A stretch of DNA of 64,000 nt from Pseudomonas sp. UMAB-08 (lineage in GTDB: Bacteria; Pseudomonadota; Gammaproteobacteria; Pseudomonadales; Pseudomonadaceae): assembly GCF_900095225.1 (NCBI RefSeq), contig NZ_LT607415.1, positions 124,001-188,000 of the forward strand, given 5' to 3'. The first letter of the stretch is position 1; every line of letters begins with the position of its first letter. The notes beneath the pieces are model-generated. The model searched no databases, was not told the DNA's origin, and was given only the letters and a program-made list of their open reading frames with translations. Below are positions 52,104 through 60,496 of this stretch, piece after piece. The position numbers were made by a program, and so were the translations under genes.

Positions 52104-53963
52104 TCAGCAGCCAGCGCCAGGTGTGGCCATGCGCATCAGGACTGAAGCGGTTCTGGAGTTAACGGGCCCGTTGGGGCCTTCGACCCTGTAATAGGCTTCA
52201 GCATGCCCGGTACAAATGAGGCGTAATTTAGCGTCCGGCACCCGGAAGCTATAGCCGTTAAGGATTTCACCATCGTCCAGCGTATGGGTTTCTTCCATGC
52301 TGGCGCCCGGTACAGGCGTGCTGCCGTTGGCCGCGTTATAGCCGTGGAACACAAGGGTGACGCGAGGGTATTTATCGATGTGTTCGTACGGTGCGATAAA
52401 AATGGGCGTGCCATCCGGACTAAGAATCGGACTGATGGCGTTATTTTCATTGGCGTTGGTAAATACAGGCTGCGCCAAACCATCTTCCCCGCCCGGTAGA
52501 TCACCTTCGGCTCGGACTTCGACTGATTGGGCAAAGGATTTGGAGGTGTTAGGGTTACCGTCATGACTGACGGTGTAGTACACCTTGATCGCTTCGCCGG
52601 TGCCCTCAGCGGCCATCAATGTATTAGGAATGGTCAGCGTAATGTCTTTGTTCAGATCGATGGATTTAATCTGGAAACTGACCGGTGTTGGCTGCGCGCC
52701 CCAGAACAAATGAATGCGGTCACTGACGGCGAAATCATTCTTCCAGCCAATAACGGCTTTGGCCTCAAGCAAGAAATCATCTTCATCAATAACGTTATCG
52801 TCGTTATTCGCATTACTGCTGGTTCCTCGGATAATCGGTAGATCGAGGTTTTCGTTTTCTGGGGTTTCCGGGTCTGGGTCAACGGGGCCTGGCAGCTCCA
52901 GATTGACATTGACCATCAGTTCCGAGGAACTGCCGATCAATACAGTATTGCGTCGCACCTCATAACGAAGCACTACCTCTCCATCCCCTGACAGCGCGAT
53001 AGTTGGATAACGAACATTGATGTCAAAGATCGGGTCTTGAGTTTCATCGCCAAGCTTTAGTTCAGCGTCAGGCAGCGCATTATCACCCCAGTACAGGGTT
53101 ACCTTGTCGCCTGCTTCTGGAGCTGGGTACTGAGGAATGGTCACCGCAACCACCGCGCGCGCATCCGCGTCATCAATCACCCCGTCATCGGCCTGAGCGC
53201 AGAGCGGTGCAGGGAAGTCGGCTGGCGCGGGCTTGAGAAACAGACTGAATGTTTTAGTCTGGGATTTGATCGATACATTGCCGGCACGGTCGGTGACAAT
53301 ATAGTGAACCGGTTCGGCGACATCGCCGACGCTTTCCAGGAATGCCCGGTCGAAGTCGATCATCACCTGATCCAAGGTGACTTCATCTTCAATCACCGTA
53401 TGGGTGGGGCCCACTTTGTCGCCCCAGAACGTCTGGATATAATCGCCCCACGCCATGCTGGTATAGCCCGGCACTTCGGTGCTGAGTATATCGCCCAGCC
53501 CCGTCAGCTCGGCCGAGGTCAATACACCGTCACTGACGACCGACGGGAATATCATTCCGGCCAACAGGCTGCCGCCGGGCGCGGTTCTGTCGACAATGAT
53601 GTAGGCGGCGTCGGACGTACTACCTTGACCGCCTTCAACATTAGTTGCCCGGTAAGCAACTTTATACCGACCGTCGTTAGCCAATAGAGACGCAGGAATA
53701 TCAAGGGACAGTGGCGCGCCGGGACCTTCATCGTTGGCGATTTTTTTTATTTCACCAGCCGCAACCTCATTCCATATTAATTGGTACGTATCGCCCGGCA
53801 GGGCTTCATCCCATACGACCAGTGTGGCAACGATAGGGTTCTGTAAATCATCAAGCGTCAGTAATCCATCGACGGGGTCGGCCAAAGGCACGACCGGGGC
53901 ATTCAATGCCCGTGGGTTATTCGATTTACGGGTGATCAATGAGCGCGAGTGTGACGTACACAT
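52104..53963 (-). CDS. P1: 619-residue five-module Ig-like protein
   Basis: Function unknown. Five modules: A (about 20-125, NAPVVPLADPVDGLLTLDD onward), B (125-230, with YIVTDRAGN), C (230-345, GDKVTLYWG and VVLRYEVRRN), D (345-475) and E (475-619, ending TPGAGC). Same build as P2, sharing the TTGACA promoter element upstream. An in-frame run of eight A residues (53741-53748 on this strand's complement) encodes IKKIA near residue 73; the paralogue has seven. GGAG precedes the ATG at 53963. No signal peptide seen; C-terminal Cys is solitary. Nucleotide identity to P2 is highest in module A and the leader. Confidence 0.72.
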   Translation of the reverse strand: MCTSHSRSLITRKSNNPRALNAPVVPLADPVDGLLTLDDLQNPIVATLVVWDEALPGDTYQLIWNEVAAGEIKKIANDEGPGAPLSLDIPASLLANDGRYKVAYRATNVEGGQGSTSDAAYIIVDRTAPGGSLLAGMIFPSVVSDGVLTSAELTGLGDILSTEVPGYTSMAWGDYIQTFWGDKVGPTHTVIEDEVTLDQVMIDFDRAFLESVGDVAEPVHYIVTDRAGNVSIKSQTKTFSLFLKPAPADFPAPLCAQADDGVIDDADARAVVAVTIPQYPAPEAGDKVTLYWGDNALPDAELKLGDETQDPIFDINVRYPTIALSGDGEVVLRYEVRRNTVLIGSSSELMVNVNLELPGPVDPDPETPENENLDLPIIRGTSSNANNDDNVIDEDDFLLEAKAVIGWKNDFAVSDRIHLFWGAQPTPVSFQIKSIDLNKDITLTIPNTLMAAEGTGEAIKVYYTVSHDGNPNTSKSFAQSVEVRAEGDLPGGEDGLAQPVFTNANENNAISPILSPDGTPIFIAPYEHIDKYPRVTLVFHGYNAANGSTPVPGASMEETHTLDDGEILNGYSFRVPDAKLRLICTGHAEAYYRVEGPNGPVNSRTASVLMRMATPGAGC

Positions 53964-54011
53964 GGGTAGTTCTCCAAAATTAAGGCGGAATTAAAACTAT
54001 TTAAAAGGTTC

Positions 54012-54028
54012 GCCGCCTTTTAAGCGGC
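54012..54028 (-). other. Hairpin in the P1 leader
   Basis: GCCGC-N7-GCGGC lies about 50 bases before the P1 start, inside the long 5' leader implied by the promoter at 54138-54164. It could affect translation or be a structured leader; no function is shown. Confidence 0.35.
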
Positions 54029-54137
54029 AATAAGAGATCGGTCACTTTTCTTCAGGAAAAATTAATGAGTCGGCGTTATTGGCCAAGGGTTAAACGTTGT
54101 ACCGCTGGATAGAACATGTGCTCTATCTGTAATCGAA

Positions 54138-54164
54138 CTAATCGTAAGTGCGGCGGTGTGTCAA
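54138..54164 (-). promoter_or_regulatory. Shared promoter element, copy A (P1)
   Basis: On the minus strand: TTGACA, 15 bases, GATTAG; with a 17-base spacer the -10 reads TTAGTT. Upstream lies TATTTATTTACCAC, shared with copy B. It is about 170 bases before the P1 ATG. Confidence 0.55.
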
Positions 54165-54258
54165 TAAGGTGTGGTAAATAAATATTTTATTTTTTTGCTG
54201 TTTGGGGGCTGTTGTAGGCGTTGTATGGCTGAACATTAAGAAACGTCTTACGTTGACG

Positions 54259-56144
54259 CTATTCCATCGAACAACCCGCTGCGGGTGGTCGTCCATCCAC
54301 ATAGGCATCTGCCTTTAACGAAGTGGCCTGGCCATAGCGGTTGCTCACGCTGTACCGCGCTTCGGCACGCCCCAGCGGGATAGCCAGCAAGTTGGCCTCC
54401 GGGATGTTGAAATCACAGCCTGTGAGGGCTTCGTTTTCGCCGACCGATTGCTCCGGAGTCATCGCCGAGGCCGCCAACGGATGGCCGCCCAGCCAGGCAT
54501 CGAAACCCGAGAACGACAGCGTGACCACGTCCCCTACGCGCATGTTGCGGTAAGGCTTGATCGACACGGTTGTGCCGTTCGGGCTACCGATGGGTTCCAG
54601 GGTGTTGTAGCGGTTGGCCTGAATGAACAGGGGGGCGGCCAGCCCGGACTCGCCACCGGGCAATTGCGCCTGAGACACCACCTTGACCCGCTGCGTCGGT
54701 GAATACGAGGTGTTGGGGTTGTCTGGATGGGTCACGGTGTAGCGCACCGAAATCGCCTTGCACACGCCTTCGTGGGTGATGAGGGTGTTAGGGATGCACA
54801 TCACCAGGTCCGTCGCGGCGTCCAGATCGTGCTGATGGATCGGCCGTACCTCGGGCATGGTAGCGGTGCCCCAAAAAAGATTGATCTGATCACACCGCTT
54901 GAAGTCCTCGCGCCAGGCGATCACCGCGTCGGCGTTGAGCCGGTAGTCGTCTTCATCAAGGTGGTTATCCTGACGGTTGGCGTTGTCGCTCCTGCCCTTG
55001 ATCACGGGCGCCGCCAAGGCTTCATTGACCAGCGTGTGTGGCGAAGCGTCTTGTGAGCCGGGCAGGGTCAGAAACACCCGTACCTTCAGGCTCGGCGAGG
55101 TGGCCAGCAATTGCCCGTTACGCCGTACTTCGTAACGCACATCCAGCGTGCCATCCCCGGCCTGAGCCAGGCTGGCGTATGCCAAGGCCAGGGTGAACAT
55201 CGGTGCCTGACCCACTTCTGCGTCGGTAAGCAAATGCTCGGGCAGGGGCTCGCTGCCCCACAGCAGGGTAATGGCATCTCCCGCAGCGGCATGGCCGTAA
55301 CCGGGGATGTGCACCTGCACCCCCAACCGGCCATCGGCGTTGTCGATCAGGCCGTCGTCAGCCTGCGGGACCACGGGCGGCAATAAGTTGTTGGGCAGAT
55401 TGTTTATCTGCAATTTCACCGTGGCCGGTTGTGACAGCACCGAGAGGTTACCCGCACGGTCGGTGACGGTGTATGTCACCGCCACTTCGCCATCGCCGAG
55501 TTGTTCGAGGAAGCGCCGGTCGAAGTTGAACGTGATGGCGTTAGCCGTTGGTTGTTCGGCCTGTACGGTATGGACCGGGCCGGGTTGCCCCGCCCAGTAG
55601 CTATGCACCACATCGCCCCATTTCGCATCGGAATAACCGGGCAGGGTGGCGACCAGAACATCGCCCATGTTCGAGAGATCGGCGGCACTCAAGCCGTGGG
55701 CGGCGCTTGAAGGAAACATCAGCGGTGCCAGCAGCGCGCCGCCGGGTGGCGTGCGGTCGACAATAATGTAGGTGGCGTCGGACGTACTACCTTGATCGCC
55801 TTCAACATTAGTTGCCCGGTAAGCAACTTTATACTGACCATCCTTAGTCAGCAGAGATGCAGGAATGTCGAGGGACAGTGGCGCGCCAGGCCCTTCATCG
55901 TTGGCAATTTTTTTATCACACCCGCCGCAACATCATTCCATATTAATTGGTAGGTATCGCCAGGCAGGGCTCCATCCCAGACGATCAGCTTGGCTGTGAT
56001 GGGTTGTTGTAGCGATTCAAGTGTCAGCAAACCGTCCACGGGGTCTGCTAACTCCACGACGGGTGTGTTGAGTGCCTGTCCATGTACATAGCGGCGCATA
56101 TGCGAGCCCTGGGTGTTGTGTTTTTGTTGGGATAAAGTGTCCAT
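54259..56144 (-). pseudogene. P2: paralogue of P1 split by a one-base deletion in a poly-A run
   Basis: Reading from the ATG at 56144 (GGAG upstream), the frame gives the P1-like module A to 'DVAAGVIKK' and then goes out of frame, because the A run at 55908-55914 has seven residues against eight in P1. Adding one A restores a frame that continues through NDEGPGAPLSLDIPAS into the open frame beginning near 55719 (MFPSSAAHGLSAAD) and on to the stop at 54259, giving about 628 residues with the same five modules as P1. As it stands, translation stops near 55848 after about 98 residues. Whether this is a dead gene, a phase-off state or rescued by slippage cannot be told; a sequencing error in the run is also possible. 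Confidence 0.75.
55908..55914 (-). repeat. A7 homopolymer at the P2 frameshift
   Basis: Seven T on the plus strand (A7 in the transcript). The matching run in P1 is eight (53741-53748), at the same codons (ATA AAA AAA, encoding IKK). Runs of this kind are classic slippage sites. Confidence 0.8.
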
Positions 56145-56150
56145 GTTCAT

Positions 56151-56514
56151 TCTCCAGTTTTTAGGGCTAAACGCGTAGCTATCGCTCGGCCACTTTTTAA
56201 TAAGCAGTATTGCGCCGGCAACTCATCCGAATAGGGATAGTGGGTTATCAGCGCTTTATGCCAATGATGAGACGAGGTGCTTTCCTCATCTGTAAACGAC
56301 CTAATCGTGATGCAGGTGTTGTGTCAAGAGAGGTGGTAAATAAATAGTGTTTTTGTGAGATGTGAACTCTTTATTTGGCCTTGGGTAAGCGTCTGTAGGA
56401 GAAATAGTACTTTTATCAGGAAGGCTCCTACGGCATGAAGGGATGGAAGGCAGAGATTTGACGTTGATGTTTTTGGAGAATGTCCATTCCGATTGTTAGT
56501 GTGGAGTATGGATA
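56151..56514. promoter_or_regulatory. Divergent region between P2 and the autotransporter
   Basis: 364 bases with no gene. Contains promoter copy B (56301-56327) for P2, and GTAGGAG (56395-56401) able to pair with CTCCTAC (56425-56431). AT-rich compared with the flanking genes. The autotransporter promoter was not placed. Confidence 0.5.
56301..56327 (-). promoter_or_regulatory. Shared promoter element, copy B (P2)
   Basis: Minus strand: TTGACA, 15 bases, GATTAG (with 17-base spacer, TTAGGT). Highly similar to copy A over at least 60 bases, including CTGTAA-CGA-CTAATCGT and GGTAAATAAATA on the plus strand. About 150 bases before the P2 start. Confidence 0.55.
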
Positions 56515-58737
56515 TTGGAAAATAATGGACGCCTGTGTCGCCTGAGCATCGGTGTAGCAGGGATAACTCTAGGGATGTCGTTGGCTGGCGCTGTATGTGC
56601 GAAAACTGAAACCATCGTGGGCGGGGTAACAGATATTAGTGAGTCGACTGGAAATGATTACTCTATTATCCAAAAGGCTGTCGTCAATTTTAATGGTGCC
56701 GATGTGGGGTGGATTGCTGCCGATGACTCGACTATAAATATCGAGGGTGGTTCAGTTGGCAAGGATGCGCCGGGTGGGTTAACACTGAGTGCTAGCGTTC
56801 TCCATGCAGAAGGGACTGTAATTTCTAACGCTGAGGGTACTGGCCTTGCACTGAGATCCCTTGCAGCTGCTGGCTCCAATGCAACACTAAGTAAAAGTAA
56901 GGTTTTCGGCGTTGGTATAGGTGTGATGGTTGGTAAGTCGGGTGACTTGGCATTGAGCAATACCAGCGTTATTGGGACGCAGGACGCCGCCGGTAAAGGT
57001 GTTGGGATAGATGTGACGGAAGCTACAGCAACGCTGACGGAGGGCAGCTATGTCCGTGGTGACAGTGTAGGGGTATTGGTTACCCCAGCTGGACAGCGAC
57101 CGGGAGGTGGAAAAAGTTCGAATTTAAATGTGGTTACTGTCGACGGCTCCATCGTCCAGAGCACCTATGGGGCAGCTATCAAGGTTGATGAGCCACCCCG
57201 CGCTGGCACTGTCTTTACTGGCACTGTGGCTAATATAGTCGTCCGAAATAACTCGGTTCTCCTGTCAGGCAACGGCAACCTTTTGGAGGTTGAGCACGCC
57301 AGCACCGCCACGTTCACCGTCGACAACAGCACCCTCACTGGCAATCTCGTTGCCGATGACACCAGCGCGCTGAATGTCACCCTGCGAAACAACGCGCAAC
57401 TCACGGGTGATGTGATCAATGGCAATAATCTGTCGATCAATTCCGGCGCACAGTGGCAGATGGTGGGTGATAACAGCGTCGCCACCCTGGCCCTTAACCG
57501 GGGCACGGTCAGCTTTGGCGACGGGTTTCATACGCTGTCGCTGGGTGAGTTGTCCGGTTATGGGACATTTGCCATGAACATCGACCTGGCTGCGGGTATC
57601 GGCGATTTGTTGGTGGTCAACGGCGAGGCCAATGGTTCCTTCGCGTTGAAGGTGAAAAACACGGGCGTTGAACCGGTGTCGCCCGACATTCAACCCTTGC
57701 AGGTGGTCCATACCGAAGGTGGCGATGCGCAATTCAACTTGCTGGGTAACAAGGTGGATCTGGGCGCCTATTCCTATGAACTGGAAAAGCAGGGCACCGA
57801 CTGGTTCATCGTCGGTTCGGGCAAAATCATCAGCCCCTCGACGCAGAGTGTGCTGGCCTTGTTCAACGCAGCGCCGACTATCTGGATGAGTGAATTGACC
57901 ACCTTGCGCAGCCGCATGGGCGAAGTGCGCAACAGCGGTGAAGGTGGCGGCTGGATCCGGGCGTATGGCAATCGCTTCAATGCCACGACCAGCGCAGGTG
58001 TCGATTATGAGCAGCGGCAGAGCGGTATGTCGTTCGGTGCGGATGCGCCGGTTCCGGTGAGTAGCGGTCAGTTGCTGATCGGTTTGCTCGGTGGCTACAG
58101 CAAGTCTGATCTGGACTTGAGTCGCGGCACCTCGGGCAATGTCGACAGCTACTACGTCGGCGCCTACGGTACCTGGCTGTCGGAGGAGGGCTATTACGTT
58201 GATGGTGTGCTCAAGCTCAACAAATTCCACAACGAGTCTGAGCTGGCGATGAGCGACCAGACCAAATCCAAGGGCAGTTATACCAATACGGGTATCGGTG
58301 GATCGGTGGAGTTTGGCAAGCACATCAAGCTGGCCGATGACTTCTTCCTTGAACCCTTTGCGCAGATGGCGGCGGTGGTGATTCAGGGCGACCATTACAC
58401 CCTGGACAACGGCCTGGAAGCGAAGAACAACCGTACTCAATCGGTACTGGGCAAGGTGGGTACCTCGGTCGGTCGTAACATCGCGCTCAAGGATGGTGGG
58501 GTACTCCAGCCCTATGTGCGTGTTGCTGTCGCTCACGAGTTTGCGCGCAGCAATGAGGTGACGGTCAACGACACCCGTTTCAACAATGAGCTGTTTGGCT
58601 CGCGTGCAGAGTTGGGTGCAGGTGTGGCGGTATCGCTCTCGAAGCGCCTGCAAGTGCATGCCGACTTCGACTACATGAAGGGTAATAATGTTGAGCAGCC
58701 GTGGGGGGCGAATGTTGGGGTGCGGTTTGCTTTTTGA
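56515..58737 (+). CDS. Type V autotransporter (pertactin-like passenger and beta-barrel)
   Basis: 740 residues. The likely start is TTG at 56515: an in-frame TAG at 56497 blocks any earlier start, GGAG lies 8 bases upstream, and it gives a good signal peptide (cleavage after AGAVCA). The passenger (about 32-440) is a Gly/Asn/Thr/Val-rich right-handed beta-helix with repeated 'S.A.L......G..V' rungs. The C-terminal barrel (about 477-740) begins GGGWIRAYGNRFN and ends GVRFAF with the terminal aromatic residue needed for BamA. It displays or releases the passenger at the outer membrane. No protease or catalytic motif is evident in the passenger. Divergent from P2 and ended by the terminator at 58781. 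Confidence 0.87.
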   Translation: MENNGRLCRLSIGVAGITLGMSLAGAVCAKTETIVGGVTDISESTGNDYSIIQKAVVNFNGADVGWIAADDSTINIEGGSVGKDAPGGLTLSASVLHAEGTVISNAEGTGLALRSLAAAGSNATLSKSKVFGVGIGVMVGKSGDLALSNTSVIGTQDAAGKGVGIDVTEATATLTEGSYVRGDSVGVLVTPAGQRPGGGKSSNLNVVTVDGSIVQSTYGAAIKVDEPPRAGTVFTGTVANIVVRNNSVLLSGNGNLLEVEHASTATFTVDNSTLTGNLVADDTSALNVTLRNNAQLTGDVINGNNLSINSGAQWQMVGDNSVATLALNRGTVSFGDGFHTLSLGELSGYGTFAMNIDLAAGIGDLLVVNGEANGSFALKVKNTGVEPVSPDIQPLQVVHTEGGDAQFNLLGNKVDLGAYSYELEKQGTDWFIVGSGKIISPSTQSVLALFNAAPTIWMSELTTLRSRMGEVRNSGEGGGWIRAYGNRFNATTSAGVDYEQRQSGMSFGADAPVPVSSGQLLIGLLGGYSKSDLDLSRGTSGNVDSYYVGAYGTWLSEEGYYVDGVLKLNKFHNESELAMSDQTKSKGSYTNTGIGGSVEFGKHIKLADDFFLEPFAQMAAVVIQGDHYTLDNGLEAKNNRTQSVLGKVGTSVGRNIALKDGGVLQPYVRVAVAHEFARSNEVTVNDTRFNNELFGSRAELGAGVAVSLSKRLQVHADFDYMKGNNVEQPWGANVGVRFAF

Positions 58738-58780
58738 TGGGGTGAGCCCAAGCGCTTCGTGGTTCTGAAGCCCTGCGTGT

Positions 58781-58814
58781 AAAAACCCCCGATGATCGCT
58801 CACCGGGGGTTTTT
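58781..58814. terminator. Bidirectional terminator between the autotransporter and P3
   Basis: AAAAACCCCCG pairs perfectly with CGGGGGTTTTT (11 bases, 12-base loop). T-runs on both strands serve both convergent genes. Confidence 0.92.
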
Positions 58815-58824
58815 CTTTACATCG

Positions 58825-59475
58825 TCAATGCTGCGGCGGCGGGCGTCGCTGCTGTTTACGTCTGATGGATCGTCCTCTGTTGCGTTGTTTGACGCTGGAT
58901 CGGTAACAGCTATGCACGTTCAGATGGAGGATCGCGGAGGTGCCAATCCGTTGCCCGTCGCGATTGATGTCGTAACACACTTCGACTTTGCCCTGCGGGG
59001 CAACGTTATCGGTGCTGTACGAGACCCATTGCATCCCAATGATCGGATCGTTGATGTTTTCTTCATCCAGCGTCTGGATGGGGTAGGTTCTGCTGCCCCA
59101 CAGCAGGTGGAATTCATCCCCGGGTTTCAAATAGGAAGAGCCAGGTATCAGTACGTTGATCCCTGCTTTCATCTGCGCTTCCGAGACTGACTTGGGGTTG
59201 ATCCCTTCCAGCGAGGGTGGCTCCAGGTGGGTGGAGATGAGGACGGCAAGCTCGCCCGACGAGCTATCTTCAGCCCGAAGCACGTGGGCGTATGTAAAGG
59301 CCATTTCCCCGGTTGATGAGGTCTTCGGGGCGCCGTCCGAATGTTCAGTCGGCAGGTGCGTTCCGATAGGAAGGCCCGGTTTGGTGAGGCTGTCTCGCCG
59401 AGCCGGACGCGCACCCTGCTTCGTAGGCTTTTTAGGTTTGAAGGGAGGAGGGCCAGGCGGCTTTTGATCATCCAT
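58825..59475 (-). CDS. P3: small one-module member of the Ig-like family with basic tails
   Basis: 216 residues from the ATG at 59475 (GGAG 8 bases upstream; TTG at 59481 is less likely). An N-terminal Pro/Lys-rich disordered segment (about 1-55) precedes one module (about 60-190) with GDEFHLLWGSRTYP and VEVCYDINRDGQRIGTSA, aligned by eye with module C of P1. The C-terminus is strongly basic (RNRGRSIRRKQQRRPP). Function unknown; the basic tails could bind nucleic acid or a polysaccharide. Promoter copy C is 228 bases upstream. Confidence 0.68.
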   Translation of the reverse strand: MDDQKPPGPPPFKPKKPTKQGARPARRDSLTKPGLPIGTHLPTEHSDGAPKTSSTGEMAFTYAHVLRAEDSSSGELAVLISTHLEPPSLEGINPKSVSEAQMKAGINVLIPGSSYLKPGDEFHLLWGSRTYPIQTLDEENINDPIIGMQWVSYSTDNVAPQGKVEVCYDINRDGQRIGTSAILHLNVHSCYRSSVKQRNRGRSIRRKQQRRPPPQH

Positions 59476-59916
59476 ATTCAATACTCCTTACAGTGCTGAC
59501 ATAAACGTTGATAGTGCGGCGACACAATATTTATAAGCTGCAATGGCGATTTATTCCTGGAGAATTACATTGCTTCGTGTAACGAGGCTCGGGTTTGGTT
59601 AGAAGACTACACGGTTGTTGCTTGGTTTTCCGCCATTGATTTCATATTATGAACAATTGATGCCGTGTGTGACTTGTTATTACTAATTAGGTGCGTGTCG
59701 ACGTAATAGGATGTTCGTCGGGTTGTCAAGCGAAGTGGCCCATTCGGATAGTCAGTTAGTTGAGGCGGCGTGAAGAGTGTAGGACGCAACCTACACGTGC
59801 GGATTAATTCCTACGTGTGCAAAGGAAGATACTTATTTGTAATAAAAATAAAACCCTGAGGGATAATCCACCAAGGTTTTGTTGGTGCGTGAAAAAAGAG
59901 AGGAGGAAGGAGTGTC
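59476..59916. other. 441-base AT-rich region upstream of P3
   Basis: No convincing gene. It contains promoter copy C (59703-59729) and a weak hairpin AAAACC(59850-59855)/GGTTTT(59875-59880) that could end P4 transcripts. Confidence 0.5.
59703..59729 (-). promoter_or_regulatory. Shared promoter element, copy C (P3)
   Basis: Minus strand: TTGACA, 15 bases, TATTAC (with 17-base spacer, TTACGT). The flanks differ from copies A and B, so the -35 and -10 spacing is kept while the rest has drifted. Confidence 0.5.
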
Positions 59917-60190
59917 TTATAGTTGCAGCGTTAAGGTTACACAGTGCGAGGCGATGGATGTATTGCCTGCTCGGTCAGTGACGAAGTAGTCAATTGTTAC
60001 TTCGTCATCGTTCTGCGCTTGCAGGCATGGACGATCAAACTGGATTGTTAGTGTCGCGCTGTTCTACCCCTCGCCAAACTGGGAAGCGAACGAGGATATC
60101 ACTTTCAAGATCCACCGTTTTAATAAGACCATCGTTACCTGCGACAGGCACGACGGGCGCACTCAATCCATAGTTACTTTCGTTGTTCAT
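59917..60190 (-). pseudogene. P4: internally deleted remnant of the Ig-like family
   Basis: From the ATG at 60190 (GGAG upstream), 51 codons are open (ending TNNPV, stop at 60035). The first part, LSAPVVPVAGNDGLIKTVDL, matches the N-terminal module A of P1. A second frame from about 60060 to a TAA at 59917 encodes TIQFDRPC ... YFVTDRAGNTSIASH, matching the end of module B. Thus roughly 150 codons between them have been lost with a frame change. The short 51-residue frame is probably not functional, but promoter copy D remains upstream. Confidence 0.75.
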
Positions 60191-60322
60191 TGTTGATCTC
60201 CTTGCAGTGTGGGTAGCCAATAAATCTGCTTCTACCGTCGATAATTGATTGTTCAGGCAGCGATACCTAATGGCCTACTCTGGGGGGGTAATTAGTTATT
60301 GCTTTCGCTGCCTTCAAATCAA

Positions 60323-60349
60323 CTAATAGAGGTGGCAAGATTCTGTCAA
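60323..60349 (-). promoter_or_regulatory. Shared promoter element, copy D (P4)
   Basis: Minus strand: TTGACA, 15 bases, TATTAG (with 17-base spacer, TTAGTT as in copy A). It lies 133 bases before the P4 remnant. Confidence 0.5.
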
Positions 60350-60443
60350 GCTGTTCGAGTGGGCCTGTCGTGTTGTTGTGGTCTACAAGCCGTTCAAATG
60401 CCGTATTTCAGAAACGTCCTGCATTTCCTAAACGCCACCCAAT

Positions 60444-60481
60444 AAAAAACCCTAACAAACAAAGTCTGTCAGGGTCTTTTT
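60444..60481 (-). terminator. Rho-independent terminator after aer
   Basis: ACCCT-AACA pairs with TGTC-AGGGT (one mismatch) and the minus strand continues with TTTTTT. 16 bases past the aer stop. Confidence 0.75.
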
Positions 60482-60496
60482 ACAACACATTACCTA

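Larger units (their letters stand above)
60191..60496. other. 306-base region upstream of P4
   Basis: Contains promoter copy D (60323-60349) and the aer terminator at 60449-60481. No gene is supported. Confidence 0.55.

Noticed and set aside
53741..53748. P1 A8 run as a frameshift in P1
   Set aside because: The run is in frame and the coding sequence continues through all five modules; the broken copy is P2.
57265..58803. 512-codon minus-strand frame opposite the autotransporter
   Set aside because: Antisense to the barrel, whose protein motifs and terminal phenylalanine are clear.
59607..59789. 60-codon frame upstream of P3
   Set aside because: No ribosome site or domain, and promoter copy C lies within it.
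49058..60190. Prophage or transposon origin of the island
   Set aside because: No integrase, transposase, att-like repeat or tRNA was seen at the edges.
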